This document shows, piece after piece, positions 1 through 7,722 of a stretch of DNA of 64,000 nucleotides. The DNA is from JAXIPB01 sp045403155. GTDB taxonomy: Bacteria; Actinomycetota; Actinomycetes; Mycobacteriales; Micromonosporaceae. A program made the translations under genes and the position numbers. The notes beneath the pieces were generated by a model. It was given only the letters and a program-made list of their open reading frames with translations, ran no database searches and was not told the origin of the DNA. The DNA is taken from NCBI GenBank assembly GCA_045403155.1, contig JAXIPB010000048.1, positions 1 through 64,000 on the forward strand. The letters run 5' to 3'. Every line of letters starts with the position of its first letter. The first letter of the stretch is position 1.

Positions 1-47
1 TGATCCGAGTCAGACCGCCGGGTGACCCGCTCCCCTTATCCTCACTG

Positions 48-101
48 TCATGATCGGCGCGGTTTGGGGGCTCTCAGCTCATGATCGTGGCGATCATGAG
101 G
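48..101 (+). repeat. Partial copy of 74-bp intergenic element
   Basis: This copy has the right palindrome arm TCATGATCGGCG (48-59), a 19-nt spacer (60-78) and the 23-nt distal arm (79-101). The left half of the palindrome found in the other seven copies is missing. It lies just downstream of the GNAT gene that ends at 149. The spacer length matches the full copies exactly, so this is a truncated member of the family. Confidence 0.85.
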
Positions 102-120
102 TGGATTGGGCCGGCGGTCA

Positions 121-151
121 AATCGCGGTCAATCGCGGTCAATCGTCGTCA
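121..151. repeat. Decamer tandem repeat abutting a stop codon
   Basis: The decamer aatcgcggtc is present twice, followed by the variant aatcgtcgtc. The next bases complete the TGA stop of the minus-strand GNAT gene (149-151). It is one of nine stop-proximal tandem repeats in the window. Confidence 0.8.
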
Positions 152-1057
152 ATCAGCCGGCGTCGTCGAGCCGGTCGCGGCGGGAGCTTGGGGCTCGTAT
201 CGAGCGCGGCGGCCGATTCGGGCGAAGCCGAGCCGCGCGTACACGCGAGTCGCGCCCGGATTATTCAGATTCACGTCGAGCAGGGCCGCGGTCTCCCCGC
301 CGGCCCGCATCCGGCGCAAGGCTTCCGCGGTGAGTGCGGCGCCGATCCCGGTGCCTCGCGCCGACGGGACGGTGCCGACCTGGACGATCCACGCCCCCCG
401 GGCGGATGCGACGAACCCCACATCGCGACCATCGCGCGTGGCGAGCAACGTCCAGTCTGGAGCGAAATCCTCGTCGGTGCTGATCCACTCGATCCACTGC
501 TGTGCGGACCAGCCGGGGAACCCGGGCCGGTCGCGGAAGGCCTCGGTGTAGACCGCGAAGAAGCGGGCGGCGATCGAATCGGTCCACTCGGTAAGCCTGA
601 CATCGGCCGGCGGAACGACCGCCGGTGGTTCGTCGGCAAGGTCGAATCGCATGATGTCTTCGGCGAACGTCTGCGCCAGTCCACGCGAGCGAAACAGCGC
701 ATCGGCCTCGGACGTGAGTGACTCGGTCTCGATCCGTACGGGCGAGTCGCCTGCCGCCTCGAGCGCCCAGTCGAGGATCTCGCCGCCGAATCCTCGTCCC
801 CGGCAGGTCGGGTCGACCATGCCAACGACCGCGGCGACCGAGCCAATGGGTCGGACGGCGGCCGCCGCGGCGAGATCGACGTTCCCGACGCCGGCGAAGG
901 CCGCCGTGGAGGCGGTGACATCGTCGATGAAGCGGCGGCGGACGAACGGCTCGTCCGCGGCCAGCGGAAGTCCGCCGTCGGCGGCCAGGGTCCGCCTCGC
1001 CAGCTCGACAAGACTGGGCAGGTCACCCTCCACGAGGGGGCGCCACACGGGTTCCAT
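149..1057 (-). CDS. Tandem-GNAT acetyltransferase, mycothiol-synthase-like
   Basis: About 302 aa made of two GNAT folds, roughly residues 1-130 and 145-290. The C-terminal fold has the acetyl-CoA loop VPSARGTGIGAAL followed by LLDVNLNNPGATRVYARLGF, the arrangement seen in MshD (mycothiol synthase) and relatives. It probably transfers an acetyl group to an amine, but the substrate cannot be read from sequence and it may be a paralogue of true MshD. I chose the ATG at 1057, preceded by a GGGGTGA-like sequence. The frame stays open to a TTG at 1084, with a GTG at 1066 as an alternative. The gene stands alone, with repeat elements on both sides. Confidence 0.82.
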   Translation of the reverse strand: MEPVWRPLVEGDLPSLVELARRTLAADGGLPLAADEPFVRRRFIDDVTASTAAFAGVGNVDLAAAAAVRPIGSVAAVVGMVDPTCRGRGFGGEILDWALEAAGDSPVRIETESLTSEADALFRSRGLAQTFAEDIMRFDLADEPPAVVPPADVRLTEWTDSIAARFFAVYTEAFRDRPGFPGWSAQQWIEWISTDEDFAPDWTLLATRDGRDVGFVASARGAWIVQVGTVPSARGTGIGAALTAEALRRMRAGGETAALLDVNLNNPGATRVYARLGFARIGRRARYEPQAPAATGSTTPAD

Positions 1058-1088
1058 CGCCGTCACCCCACCCACCCTAGACAAACCC

Positions 1089-1162
1089 CGCCGATCATGA
1101 TTTGGAGGTCATGATCGGCGCCCTCGGGCGACACTCGCCTCATGATCATGGCGATCTTGGCG
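1089..1162 (+). repeat. 74-bp intergenic element, copy 1
   Basis: The palindrome is at 1089-1120, the 19-nt spacer at 1121-1139 and the distal arm at 1140-1162. The distal arm overlaps the last codons of the ECF sigma remnant on the minus strand. Confidence 0.92.
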
Positions 1163-1370
1163 GAGGTTCGGCGGGCAAGCCGAGGAAACGGTGCACGCCG
1201 GGATCGAGGAATCCGGCCAACTCGAGGATCCGTCCGGAGCGCAAGCTCACCACATTGATCGCTCCGAGGTGGAATCGATTGCCATCCGATCCACCCTGAT
1301 AGCAGGCGAACGCGAGCTGCCCGTTCGCCGCGCCGCGGCCAGCAGCGTCGACCCCGGTTGCGCCTCGAGC
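1146..1370 (-). pseudogene. C-terminal remnant of an ECF sigma factor (SigJ/SigX5-like)
   Basis: No gene start is present. Directly after the stop codon of the M24 peptidase, and in the same frame, about 74 codons run on to a TGA at 1146-1148. The part from ANGQLAFACYQ through INVVSLRSGRILELAGFLDP to HRFLGLP matches the SnoaL-like C-terminal tail of large ECF sigma factors of the SigJ/SigX5 type, where an NGQPAFA...LDP...FGLP pattern is typical. The sigma-2 and sigma-4 regions are absent. The final residues RSP come from the 74-bp repeat. I read this as a decayed gene fused behind the peptidase by a deletion. Confidence 0.72.
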
Positions 1371-2510
1371 TCATCCATCTGACGGAACGATCTGCATCTC
1401 ACGGGTGGTGTTATTGAGGCGGCGGCCGCCGTCCTCGGTGACGGTCACGATGTCCTCGATACGCACGCCGAAGCGTCCCGGCAGATAGACTCCCGGCTCG
1501 ATCGACAAGCACATGCCGGGGACGAGCGGTTGGGTCTCACCCTCGACCATGTATGGCGGTTCGTGGGTCGTCACGCCGATTCCGTGGCCCACGCGGTGGA
1601 TGAAGTAATCGCCGTAGCCCGCTTCCGTAATGACCCGGCGGGCGACCCGATCGATCTCCTGGCACTCCACTCCTGGCCGCACGGCCTCGAACGCCGCCTG
1701 CTGGGCACGGCGGACAACGTCGTAAACCTCGCGAACCTCTGCGGAAGGCTCGCCAACGCTGACCGTACGGGTTGTGTCCGACCCGTACCCGTCGCGCAAC
1801 CCTCCGAAGTCGAGCACCACGGCGTCGCCCTTCTGGATGACGCGGTCGCCGGCTTCGTGATGAGGATTGGCGCCGTTCGGGCCGGAGCCCACGACCGTAA
1901 AGTCCACTTGCGAGTGTCCGTGTTTGCGCAATAGGTCGGCGAGATCGCGAGCGATGTCCATCTCCCGCCGGCCCTCGAACCGGACGCCAAGGATCTCCTC
2001 GAAGGACGCGTCCGCCGCCGCGCCGGCGCCGGCGAGCCGATCGAGTTCGTGGCGGTCCTTGACGGCGCGCAGCATCGGTATGCCGTCGGTGAGGCTGATG
2101 TACGACGTGGCGGGCAGCGTGCGCTGCAGCCCGAGCAGGTGCATGGCCCATGCCCCGTCGGAGATTCCGTAGCGGCCATCGGCCTGCATCAGCGGTGCCA
2201 TAGCCGTGTACGGATCCTGACCGTCGAGCCAGTCGCGAAATGAGAGAGCTGCGGCGCCAGTGGCCCTTTCCGCGTCGGGCCGCTCGAGCTTAGGTACGAC
2301 CATGGCCGGCGCTCGGCCGGGGGAGAGGAGAAGGACGGTCAGCCGCTCGGTCGTCGCCGTCGGCGCGTAGCCGGTGAGGTAGACCAGGTCCGGTCCCGGC
2401 GTGACCAGTAGGCCCGCGAGGCCCTTCTCCGCGGCCATTGCCGCCGCGCGGGCCATCCGTCCCTCGAAGTCGCTCGTCGTCAAGGCCACCGGCCCGCTCG
2501 TCGTTTCCAC
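1371..2510 (-). CDS. M24 family metallopeptidase (Xaa-Pro aminopeptidase-like)
   Basis: 379 aa. The N-terminal creatinase-like domain (about 1-145) includes LVYLTGY. The C-terminal pita-bread domain carries the dinuclear metal site: the Asp of VLDFGG, the following Asp of SDTTRTV, the His of HRVGHGIG, and the Glu residues in IEPGVY and VRIEDIV. The likely activity is release of an N-terminal residue preceding proline. The start is a GTG; an ATG at codon 19 is an alternative. The acyltransferase reading frame upstream on the same strand overlaps the first 221 bases of this gene, which is abnormal. Confidence 0.88.
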   Translation of the reverse strand: METTSGPVALTTSDFEGRMARAAAMAAEKGLAGLLVTPGPDLVYLTGYAPTATTERLTVLLLSPGRAPAMVVPKLERPDAERATGAAALSFRDWLDGQDPYTAMAPLMQADGRYGISDGAWAMHLLGLQRTLPATSYISLTDGIPMLRAVKDRHELDRLAGAGAAADASFEEILGVRFEGRREMDIARDLADLLRKHGHSQVDFTVVGSGPNGANPHHEAGDRVIQKGDAVVLDFGGLRDGYGSDTTRTVSVGEPSAEVREVYDVVRRAQQAAFEAVRPGVECQEIDRVARRVITEAGYGDYFIHRVGHGIGVTTHEPPYMVEGETQPLVPGMCLSIEPGVYLPGRFGVRIEDIVTVTEDGGRRLNNTTREMQIVPSDG

Positions 2511-3381
2511 ATACCGATCGTATGGCGAACGAGGTTAGACGAGATGCGGCTGCGTCAATCTGACTCCGTCCCGGATCGCGGGCCGCCGCGGTCGCCATAT
2601 TCCGGCGCGTGAATTGATGACTATCCGTCGTTGAGCCCACCGAGATCTGTGGCATCGGCTCGACCTCGATCTGCAAGCCGCGCGCGGCGACCACGCGGCG
2701 CACCGACGCGATGAGCGTGTCGTCACCGACATACGCCGCGACCGTAGTTGCGGAAGCATCGCCGAGCCGGTACCGGATCGAGACCGGACGGACGGCAGCC
2801 CCGGCGTCGACCGCGGCCTGGACTGTCGCGGAATAGAAGCGGCCCTGCGTGCGGCCGCACCACGTGGTGCCCTCGGGGAACACCAGCACGCTCTGCCCCT
2901 GGCGCAGCGCCCCCGCGATGTCGGCAACCGTTCCCGGCAGGCGACGAAGCCTCCGCCGGTCGATGAAGAGCGTTCCGCCTCGAGCTGCCAACAGTCCGAT
3001 GACGGGCCAGCCTCGGACGTCGGTCTTCGCGAGGACCCGCATTGGTTCGACGGCGAGCACGGCTGGGACGTCCAACCAGGACACATGGTTGGCTGCGACC
3101 AGAGTTCCCGCCCCGCCCGGTGCCGTGAGGGGCGCCTCACCTCGAACCATCAACTTCACACCGGACGCACGAAGCAGGCAGCGAAACCACGTTCGCGTCG
3201 CGCGGGCACGGCCACGTGCGGTCAGGACCGGTACGAGAATGGCCACGCCCACGCCAGCGAGGAGCACGAGGATGAGGCCGGCGAATCGGGCGCCCTGAAG
3301 TAGCCAGCCGACGCGGGACACCGAGTCCGAGCGAGGTAGGCAGCCACGCCCACACGCGGATGTCGGGGCATAGGTGGTCAC
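2290..3381 (-). CDS. 1-acyl-glycerol-3-phosphate acyltransferase (PlsC/OlsA-like)
   Basis: 363 aa. An N-terminal membrane segment (about 20-45) is followed by the acyltransferase motifs NHVSWLD (HX4D), FIDRRR and FPEGTTW. Enzymes of this family transfer an acyl chain to a lysolipid at the inner membrane face. The start is a GTG whose bases overlap the stop of the upstream GNAT gene (GTGA), so translation is probably coupled. The pairing of GNAT and PlsC suggests ornithine-lipid synthesis (OlsB then OlsA). Family resemblance ends near RRNMATAAARDPG. The last roughly 75 codons run out of frame over the M24 peptidase gene and look like read-through after loss of the native stop. Confidence 0.8.
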   Translation of the reverse strand: MTTYAPTSACGRGCLPRSDSVSRVGWLLQGARFAGLILVLLAGVGVAILVPVLTARGRARATRTWFRCLLRASGVKLMVRGEAPLTAPGGAGTLVAANHVSWLDVPAVLAVEPMRVLAKTDVRGWPVIGLLAARGGTLFIDRRRLRRLPGTVADIAGALRQGQSVLVFPEGTTWCGRTQGRFYSATVQAAVDAGAAVRPVSIRYRLGDASATTVAAYVGDDTLIASVRRVVAARGLQIEVEPMPQISVGSTTDSHQFTRRNMATAAARDPGRSQIDAAASRLTSFAIRSVCGNDERAGGLDDERLRGTDGPRGGNGRGEGPRGPTGHAGTGPGLPHRLRADGDDRAADRPSPLPRPSAGHGRT

Positions 3382-4262
3382 GGGCTCGCCTCTCCGAGGC
3401 TGCCTCCAGGCTGTTCCTCTCCGAGGTTGTTTCCACGGTGTTCCTCTCCGAGGCCGTTTCCCCGTTGTTCCTCTCCGAGGAAGTGCCTCAGGTAGCGCGG
3501 GTCGACTCGGTCGAGTGAGAGCAGCACGAAGAAGTCGGCCACGCCGAAATCGGCGTCGTGCGCCGGCTCGCCACAGATCCACGCGCCCAGTCGCAGGTAA
3601 CCGCGCAACAACGGAGGCACGGCCGTGAGCAGCTTCCCGCGGTCGAGACTGGGGGCTGGGCGCATCGCGTAAGGGATCCGCGGTCCGACCCGTAGCGTGG
3701 GCGGGGAGAGGTGCTTGGCTCGCGCGACCTCCCAGACTGAGCTGGCCGCGTCGCCACCGTCGACGAGCGGTACCGATGCACAACCGGCAAGCCAGCGACG
3801 GTCGTACAGATGCAGGTACCGGGCAATCCCCGTCCACATGAGATTGATGACGACTCCGCTGCGGTGGTCCGGGTGAACGCATGAACGGCCGGTCTCGACT
3901 ATGACGTCGCGCATGGAATCGAGCGCGCTGAGATCGAACTCACCATCGGAGTAGAGCCTGCCCGCCGCCGCGGCCCGGCGCGGAGGAAGCATCCGGTACG
4001 TACCAACGACACCGCCCGTGCGATCCTCCCGCACAATCAGGTGGTCGCAGTGCTCGTCGAACTCATCGACGTCGAGTCCGGCAACGCTCGTGTGCAGGCG
4101 GGCACCCATCTCCTCCGCGAATACGGCGTAGCGGAGTCGCTGCGCGGCCCGGATCTCGTCGGTCGTGGACGCGACCAGAATGCTGTAGCTCGGGTCGGTG
4201 TCTGGCGCGGCGGAACTGGGGGCAACCGGGGCGGTGGCGGCCAGGACGTGCGATACGGTCAT
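3378..4262 (-). CDS. GNAT N-acyltransferase, OlsB/hemolysin-like
   Basis: 294 aa. The core (about 25-260) resembles the OlsB/autoinducer-synthase type of GNAT proteins: LRYAVFAEEMGA, then DEFDEHCDHLIV, VGTYRML, and ETGRSCVHPDHRSG. OlsB transfers a 3-hydroxyacyl chain from ACP to ornithine, making lyso-ornithine lipid. The PlsC-like gene overlapping its stop codon would add the second chain. The C-terminus is unusual: a nonapeptide LGEEQRGNG-type unit is repeated three times, encoded by a 27-bp minisatellite. The enzymatic substrate is inferred from pairing only. Confidence 0.75.
   Translation of the reverse strand: MTVSHVLAATAPVAPSSAAPDTDPSYSILVASTTDEIRAAQRLRYAVFAEEMGARLHTSVAGLDVDEFDEHCDHLIVREDRTGGVVGTYRMLPPRRAAAAGRLYSDGEFDLSALDSMRDVIVETGRSCVHPDHRSGVVINLMWTGIARYLHLYDRRWLAGCASVPLVDGGDAASSVWEVARAKHLSPPTLRVGPRIPYAMRPAPSLDRGKLLTAVPPLLRGYLRLGAWICGEPAHDADFGVADFFVLLSLDRVDPRYLRHFLGEEQRGNGLGEEHRGNNLGEEQPGGSLGEASP
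3391..3480. repeat. 27-bp minisatellite at gene end
   Basis: There are three 27-bp units (3391-3417, 3418-3444, 3445-3471) and a partial fourth unit, each beginning tctccgagg. They are in frame in the OlsB-like gene and begin 10 bases from its stop codon. They encode nine-residue units that differ at a few positions, so translation is preserved. Confidence 0.9.
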
Positions 4263-4351
4263 GTGCGAAGATCTACGCGGTACCGATGCCGGTTTGGTGG
4301 CCTGCGAGATAGCGTCTGGTGGCGATCACGTGAACGCGAAGTACGGCCGCG

Positions 4352-5842
4352 TCAGTGTTCGTCGTCCAAACCGGGGCCCCGGGTGAACTGACCGGCCGGA
4401 TCGGGGTCGTGTTCGGGGTCGGTCAGCGCGAGCACCTCGTCGCCGGCGTGAAGCACGGTGTCGCCTCGTATCGTCAGCATCGCGCCGTCGCGGCTGACGA
4501 AGCTGACCCACCCTCCCTCGCCGAAGTCAAGGCTGTCGATGGGCCTTCCGTCGGCGGGCGACCCGGGTTCCACCAGGTAGCGCCGGAGGCCTTGAGGCTC
4601 GTGACGGAATCGCATGCTGAGCGCCCACGGCTCCGGCTCGACCATGTCCATGGGTACACCGAAGCGACGCGCCACCCACGGCACCAGGCCACCCTGTACG
4701 ACCACGGAGAAGAGCACGACGACGAAGATGACGTGGTAGATGAGGGTCGCGTCCGAGAGTCCAGCGGCGAAGACGAAGGTGCCCAACAGGATGGGCACGG
4801 CGCCCTTCAGGCCGGCCCAGAGCACGAACAGCTTCTCGCCGCGACGCAACCGGACCGGCAGCAGCAGCGGGCCGACCAACAGGGGGCGTACGACGAGGGC
4901 GAGCAGCACCGCCAGAGCAAGCCCGATCCACCACGCGTCGCTGGTGAACAGCTCCTCCAGGTTGATGGTCAGCCCGAGCACCGCGAACGCCACGATCTCG
5001 CCCAGGCTGGCCAGGGACGCGTGCATCCGGCGAATCTCCCCTTTGTACGGGGCGCGCACGTCGCCGAGCATGATGCCGGCGATGAACACCGCGAGGAAGC
5101 CGGATCCGTGCGCGATCGTGGCCACCCCGTAGATCACCCCGGCGGCCGCAAGCGTACGAAGCGGATACAGCGCCTCGCTCGGGAGCGGAACCCGCCGGAC
5201 CACGTAGACCAAGCCGGCACCCAGGACAAGGCCGACCGCGGCGCCGACTCCTAACTCGGTGATGAACTCGACGACCCCGACGCCAATCGCGCTCGGACCG
5301 CCGACTCCTGTCTCAATCGCGACGAGGAGACTGGCCATGAGTGCGATCCCGACGGGGTCGTTGGCGCCGGACTCGCCCTCGATGATGACGCCCGATCGGC
5401 CCGCCACCTCCTGCTTTCCGAGCACGGAGAAGACAACGGCGGGGTCGGTAGGCGCGAGGGCGATCCCGAGCAGCAACGCGGCCTGCCATCCGAAGCCGAA
5501 GATCATATGGGCGAGCCAGGTCACGGCCGCCGCGGTGAGGAAGGTGCCGACCACACCGACGGCGACGATCGGCCCGGCGGCCGCACGAAATCGTCGCCGG
5601 CCGACGTGCATTCCACCGTCGAAGAGGATGAATATGAGCGCAACGGTGACGATCCGCTGCACGTTCTCCGGCGTCAGCATGCCCAGCGCCGGCACGAAAT
5701 CCGAGGCGATCGCCGCTGCAATGAGGAAGATCGCGGGCGCGGGTACGCGGATGAACTCGCTCAGTCGGCTCGAAAGCACGGCGACGGAGCCGGCGGCTGC
5801 AATGACGGCGACGAGCAACCCAAAGGTGGTGACGTCATCCAT
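4352..5842 (-). CDS. Cation:proton antiporter (CPA1/NhaP-type with TrkA-C domain)
   Basis: About 496 aa. A dozen or so transmembrane helices (about 5-395) carry the antiporter hallmarks APTDPAVVFSVLG and EGESGANDPVGIAL, whose Asn-Asp pair is part of the ion and proton site. A cytoplasmic TrkA-C-like domain follows (about 415-485), with SPADGRPIDSLDFGEG and HAGDEVLALTDPE. The layout fits K+/H+ or Na+/H+ antiporters used in pH and osmotic control. The ATG at 5842 gives an N-terminus that begins directly with helix 1. PolX ends 8 bases upstream, so the two may share a transcript. Confidence 0.9.
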   Translation of the reverse strand: MDDVTTFGLLVAVIAAAGSVAVLSSRLSEFIRVPAPAIFLIAAAIASDFVPALGMLTPENVQRIVTVALIFILFDGGMHVGRRRFRAAAGPIVAVGVVGTFLTAAAVTWLAHMIFGFGWQAALLLGIALAPTDPAVVFSVLGKQEVAGRSGVIIEGESGANDPVGIALMASLLVAIETGVGGPSAIGVGVVEFITELGVGAAVGLVLGAGLVYVVRRVPLPSEALYPLRTLAAAGVIYGVATIAHGSGFLAVFIAGIMLGDVRAPYKGEIRRMHASLASLGEIVAFAVLGLTINLEELFTSDAWWIGLALAVLLALVVRPLLVGPLLLPVRLRRGEKLFVLWAGLKGAVPILLGTFVFAAGLSDATLIYHVIFVVVLFSVVVQGGLVPWVARRFGVPMDMVEPEPWALSMRFRHEPQGLRRYLVEPGSPADGRPIDSLDFGEGGWVSFVSRDGAMLTIRGDTVLHAGDEVLALTDPEHDPDPAGQFTRGPGLDDEH

Positions 5843-5850
5843 GATGAAGG

Positions 5851-7587
5851 CTAGCCGCCGCGGCGCTTGCGAGCGACGAAGCTCCGCAGCTTTGACAGCG
5901 GCCAGGCGGTGATGACGTCGTCCTTGGTCAGCCACGCTCGCTGGGCGAGCCCGACGCCGAAGCGCAGATGCTCTAAGTGGCGGGTCGAGTGCGAATCGGT
6001 GTCGATGGCGAACTTCACCCCGTGCCGCTTCGCCCGCAGGACCAACTCGTCGGGCAGATCCAGCCGGTCCGGATAGCTGTTGATCTCCATCGCGGTTCCG
6101 GTGCAGGCGGCCGCGGCGAACACGGCGTCCCAGTCCGCGTCGACCTGTCCGCGTCGACCGATCTGCCGCGTGGTGGGGTGGCCGATGACATTGACGTACG
6201 GGTTCTCGCAGGCCCGGATCAACCGGCGAGTCATCTCCTCCGAGGTCTGGTTGAAGTGCGAGTGCACCGAGGCCACGCAGACATCGAAGCCGGAGAGGAA
6301 GTCCGCGTCCCAGTCGACCTCGCCGTCCGGGTCGATGTTGAGCTCGGTGCCGTGCAGCAGCTCCATCGAGCCGTTCTTTCCAGCCGCGGCGAGAGCGTAC
6401 AGCCGCTGCCGCTGGGCGAGCATTTTCGCGTCGGTCATGCGCTGCATGGGCAGGTTCTTCGCGTGATCCGTGACCGCGTAGTATCGGAGTCCACGCGCCC
6501 GGGCCGTCGCGACCATTTCTTCCAGTGTGGACACACCGTCGGTGAGGCTGGTGTGGGTGTGAAGGTCGCCCCGGATGTCCTTGATGGCTATCAGGTCGGG
6601 CAGAGCGCTCGTGAGCGCCGCATCCACCTCGCCCCGATCCTCGCGCATCGTCGGCGGGATCCAGGCGAGGCCGAGCTGCTCATACACCTCCTCCTCGGTC
6701 TCCGACACGATCAGCGAGCCGTCATCGGCCCGGAAGAGCCCGTACTCCGACAGCTTCAACCCTTTGCGCACGGCCATCTCACGGGTACGGACGTTGTGTT
6801 CCTTCGATCCGGTGAAGTACTGCAGAGCGGCACCCCATGACTCGAGCGGCACCACCCGCAGGTCGACCTGAAGTCCGCTCGTCGTGCGCACCGACGTCTT
6901 CTTCTCGCCGGCGACGATGACGTCGGCGACCAGCGGAAGCCGCACGAACGCGTCCATGAGCGGCTTCGAGTCTTGGGCCGCGGCGAGGATGTCAACATCG
7001 CCAATCGTTTCCCGCATCCGCCGCAGCGAGCCCGCGTACGTGCAGCGCAGGCAACCCTTGACCGCGGAGATCGCGTCGACGATCTCCTCGGCCACGGTCA
7101 TTGCGGTGTCGATGAGTGCCCGGCCCGTCTCGCCTCGCATGAGCTCGATGCCGTGCAGCAGGTTCTCCGCGGTCTTCGGTCCGAACCCGCGCAGGCCCGC
7201 GAGCAGCCCCTCGCCGATGGCCTCCTCCAGATCCGGCACGGACGAGATCTGCAGCTCCTCGTACAGGATCATGGCCTTCTTCGGCCCCAATCCGGGTATG
7301 GCGGTAAGTGCCCTTACCCCGGCCGGGATCTTCGCTCGGAGCTTCTCGACCGCCTGGATCTGCCCCGAGGCGAAGTACTCCACCACCTTTTCGGCGATCG
7401 ATTTGCCCACATTGGGGATCTGTTGTAGCTCCTTGACGTCGAGTTTTGCCACATCGGCGTGGTGGCCACCGATAGCCCGAGCCGCCTTTTCGTACACCCG
7501 CGCCTTGAACGCCTCGCCGCCTGTGATCGAGAGGAGGTCGGCGTACTCGTCGAGCAGGGCCGCAACAACCTCGTTCGCCCGCGCCAT
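5851..7587 (-). CDS. polX: DNA polymerase X family (PolX) with PHP domain
   Basis: 578 aa. Helix-hairpin-helix repeats lie at about 45-130 (IPNVGKSIAEKV, IPGLGPKKAMILYEEL). The polymerase-beta nucleotidyltransferase core (about 130-320) has the catalytic GDVDIL pair. The C-terminal PHP domain (about 335-570) begins with DLHTHTSLTDG and has further metal-binding His residues in VASVHSHFN and VIGHPTT. Bacterial PolX enzymes fill short gaps in base-excision repair, and the PHP domain supplies 3'-5' exonuclease activity. The ATG start has no close rival. Confidence 0.95.
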   Translation of the reverse strand: MARANEVVAALLDEYADLLSITGGEAFKARVYEKAARAIGGHHADVAKLDVKELQQIPNVGKSIAEKVVEYFASGQIQAVEKLRAKIPAGVRALTAIPGLGPKKAMILYEELQISSVPDLEEAIGEGLLAGLRGFGPKTAENLLHGIELMRGETGRALIDTAMTVAEEIVDAISAVKGCLRCTYAGSLRRMRETIGDVDILAAAQDSKPLMDAFVRLPLVADVIVAGEKKTSVRTTSGLQVDLRVVPLESWGAALQYFTGSKEHNVRTREMAVRKGLKLSEYGLFRADDGSLIVSETEEEVYEQLGLAWIPPTMREDRGEVDAALTSALPDLIAIKDIRGDLHTHTSLTDGVSTLEEMVATARARGLRYYAVTDHAKNLPMQRMTDAKMLAQRQRLYALAAAGKNGSMELLHGTELNIDPDGEVDWDADFLSGFDVCVASVHSHFNQTSEEMTRRLIRACENPYVNVIGHPTTRQIGRRGQVDADWDAVFAAAACTGTAMEINSYPDRLDLPDELVLRAKRHGVKFAIDTDSHSTRHLEHLRFGVGLAQRAWLTKDDVITAWPLSKLRSFVARKRRGG

Positions 7588-7722
7588 GCGGCCAGTCTAC
7601 GAATCGGCCCGGCAGATCGTCGCGAACCCGACGCAGCGCCGGTCCGACCGACCGGCGGGATGCGGACCCGGCCTCGCGGGTGGCATGCTGTCGCAGACTC
7701 GGCAGAGGGGGAGGCGACGGGC

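Noticed and set aside
1063..1374. 103-aa minus-strand ORF over the repeat and sigma remnant
   Set aside because: It is a different frame from the recognisable sigma tail and has no similarity; the remnant frame explains the region better.
3391..3480. 27-bp array as a CRISPR-like locus
   Set aside because: The units are contiguous, without spacers, and in frame inside a coding gene.
4355..5254. Long plus-strand ORF opposite the antiporter; similar long antisense ORFs at 7597-9213, 27912-29123, 45663-46832 and 51417-52883
   Set aside because: All lie opposite genes with clear family motifs, have Arg/Gly/His-rich compositions typical of antisense frames in GC-rich DNA, and show no domains.
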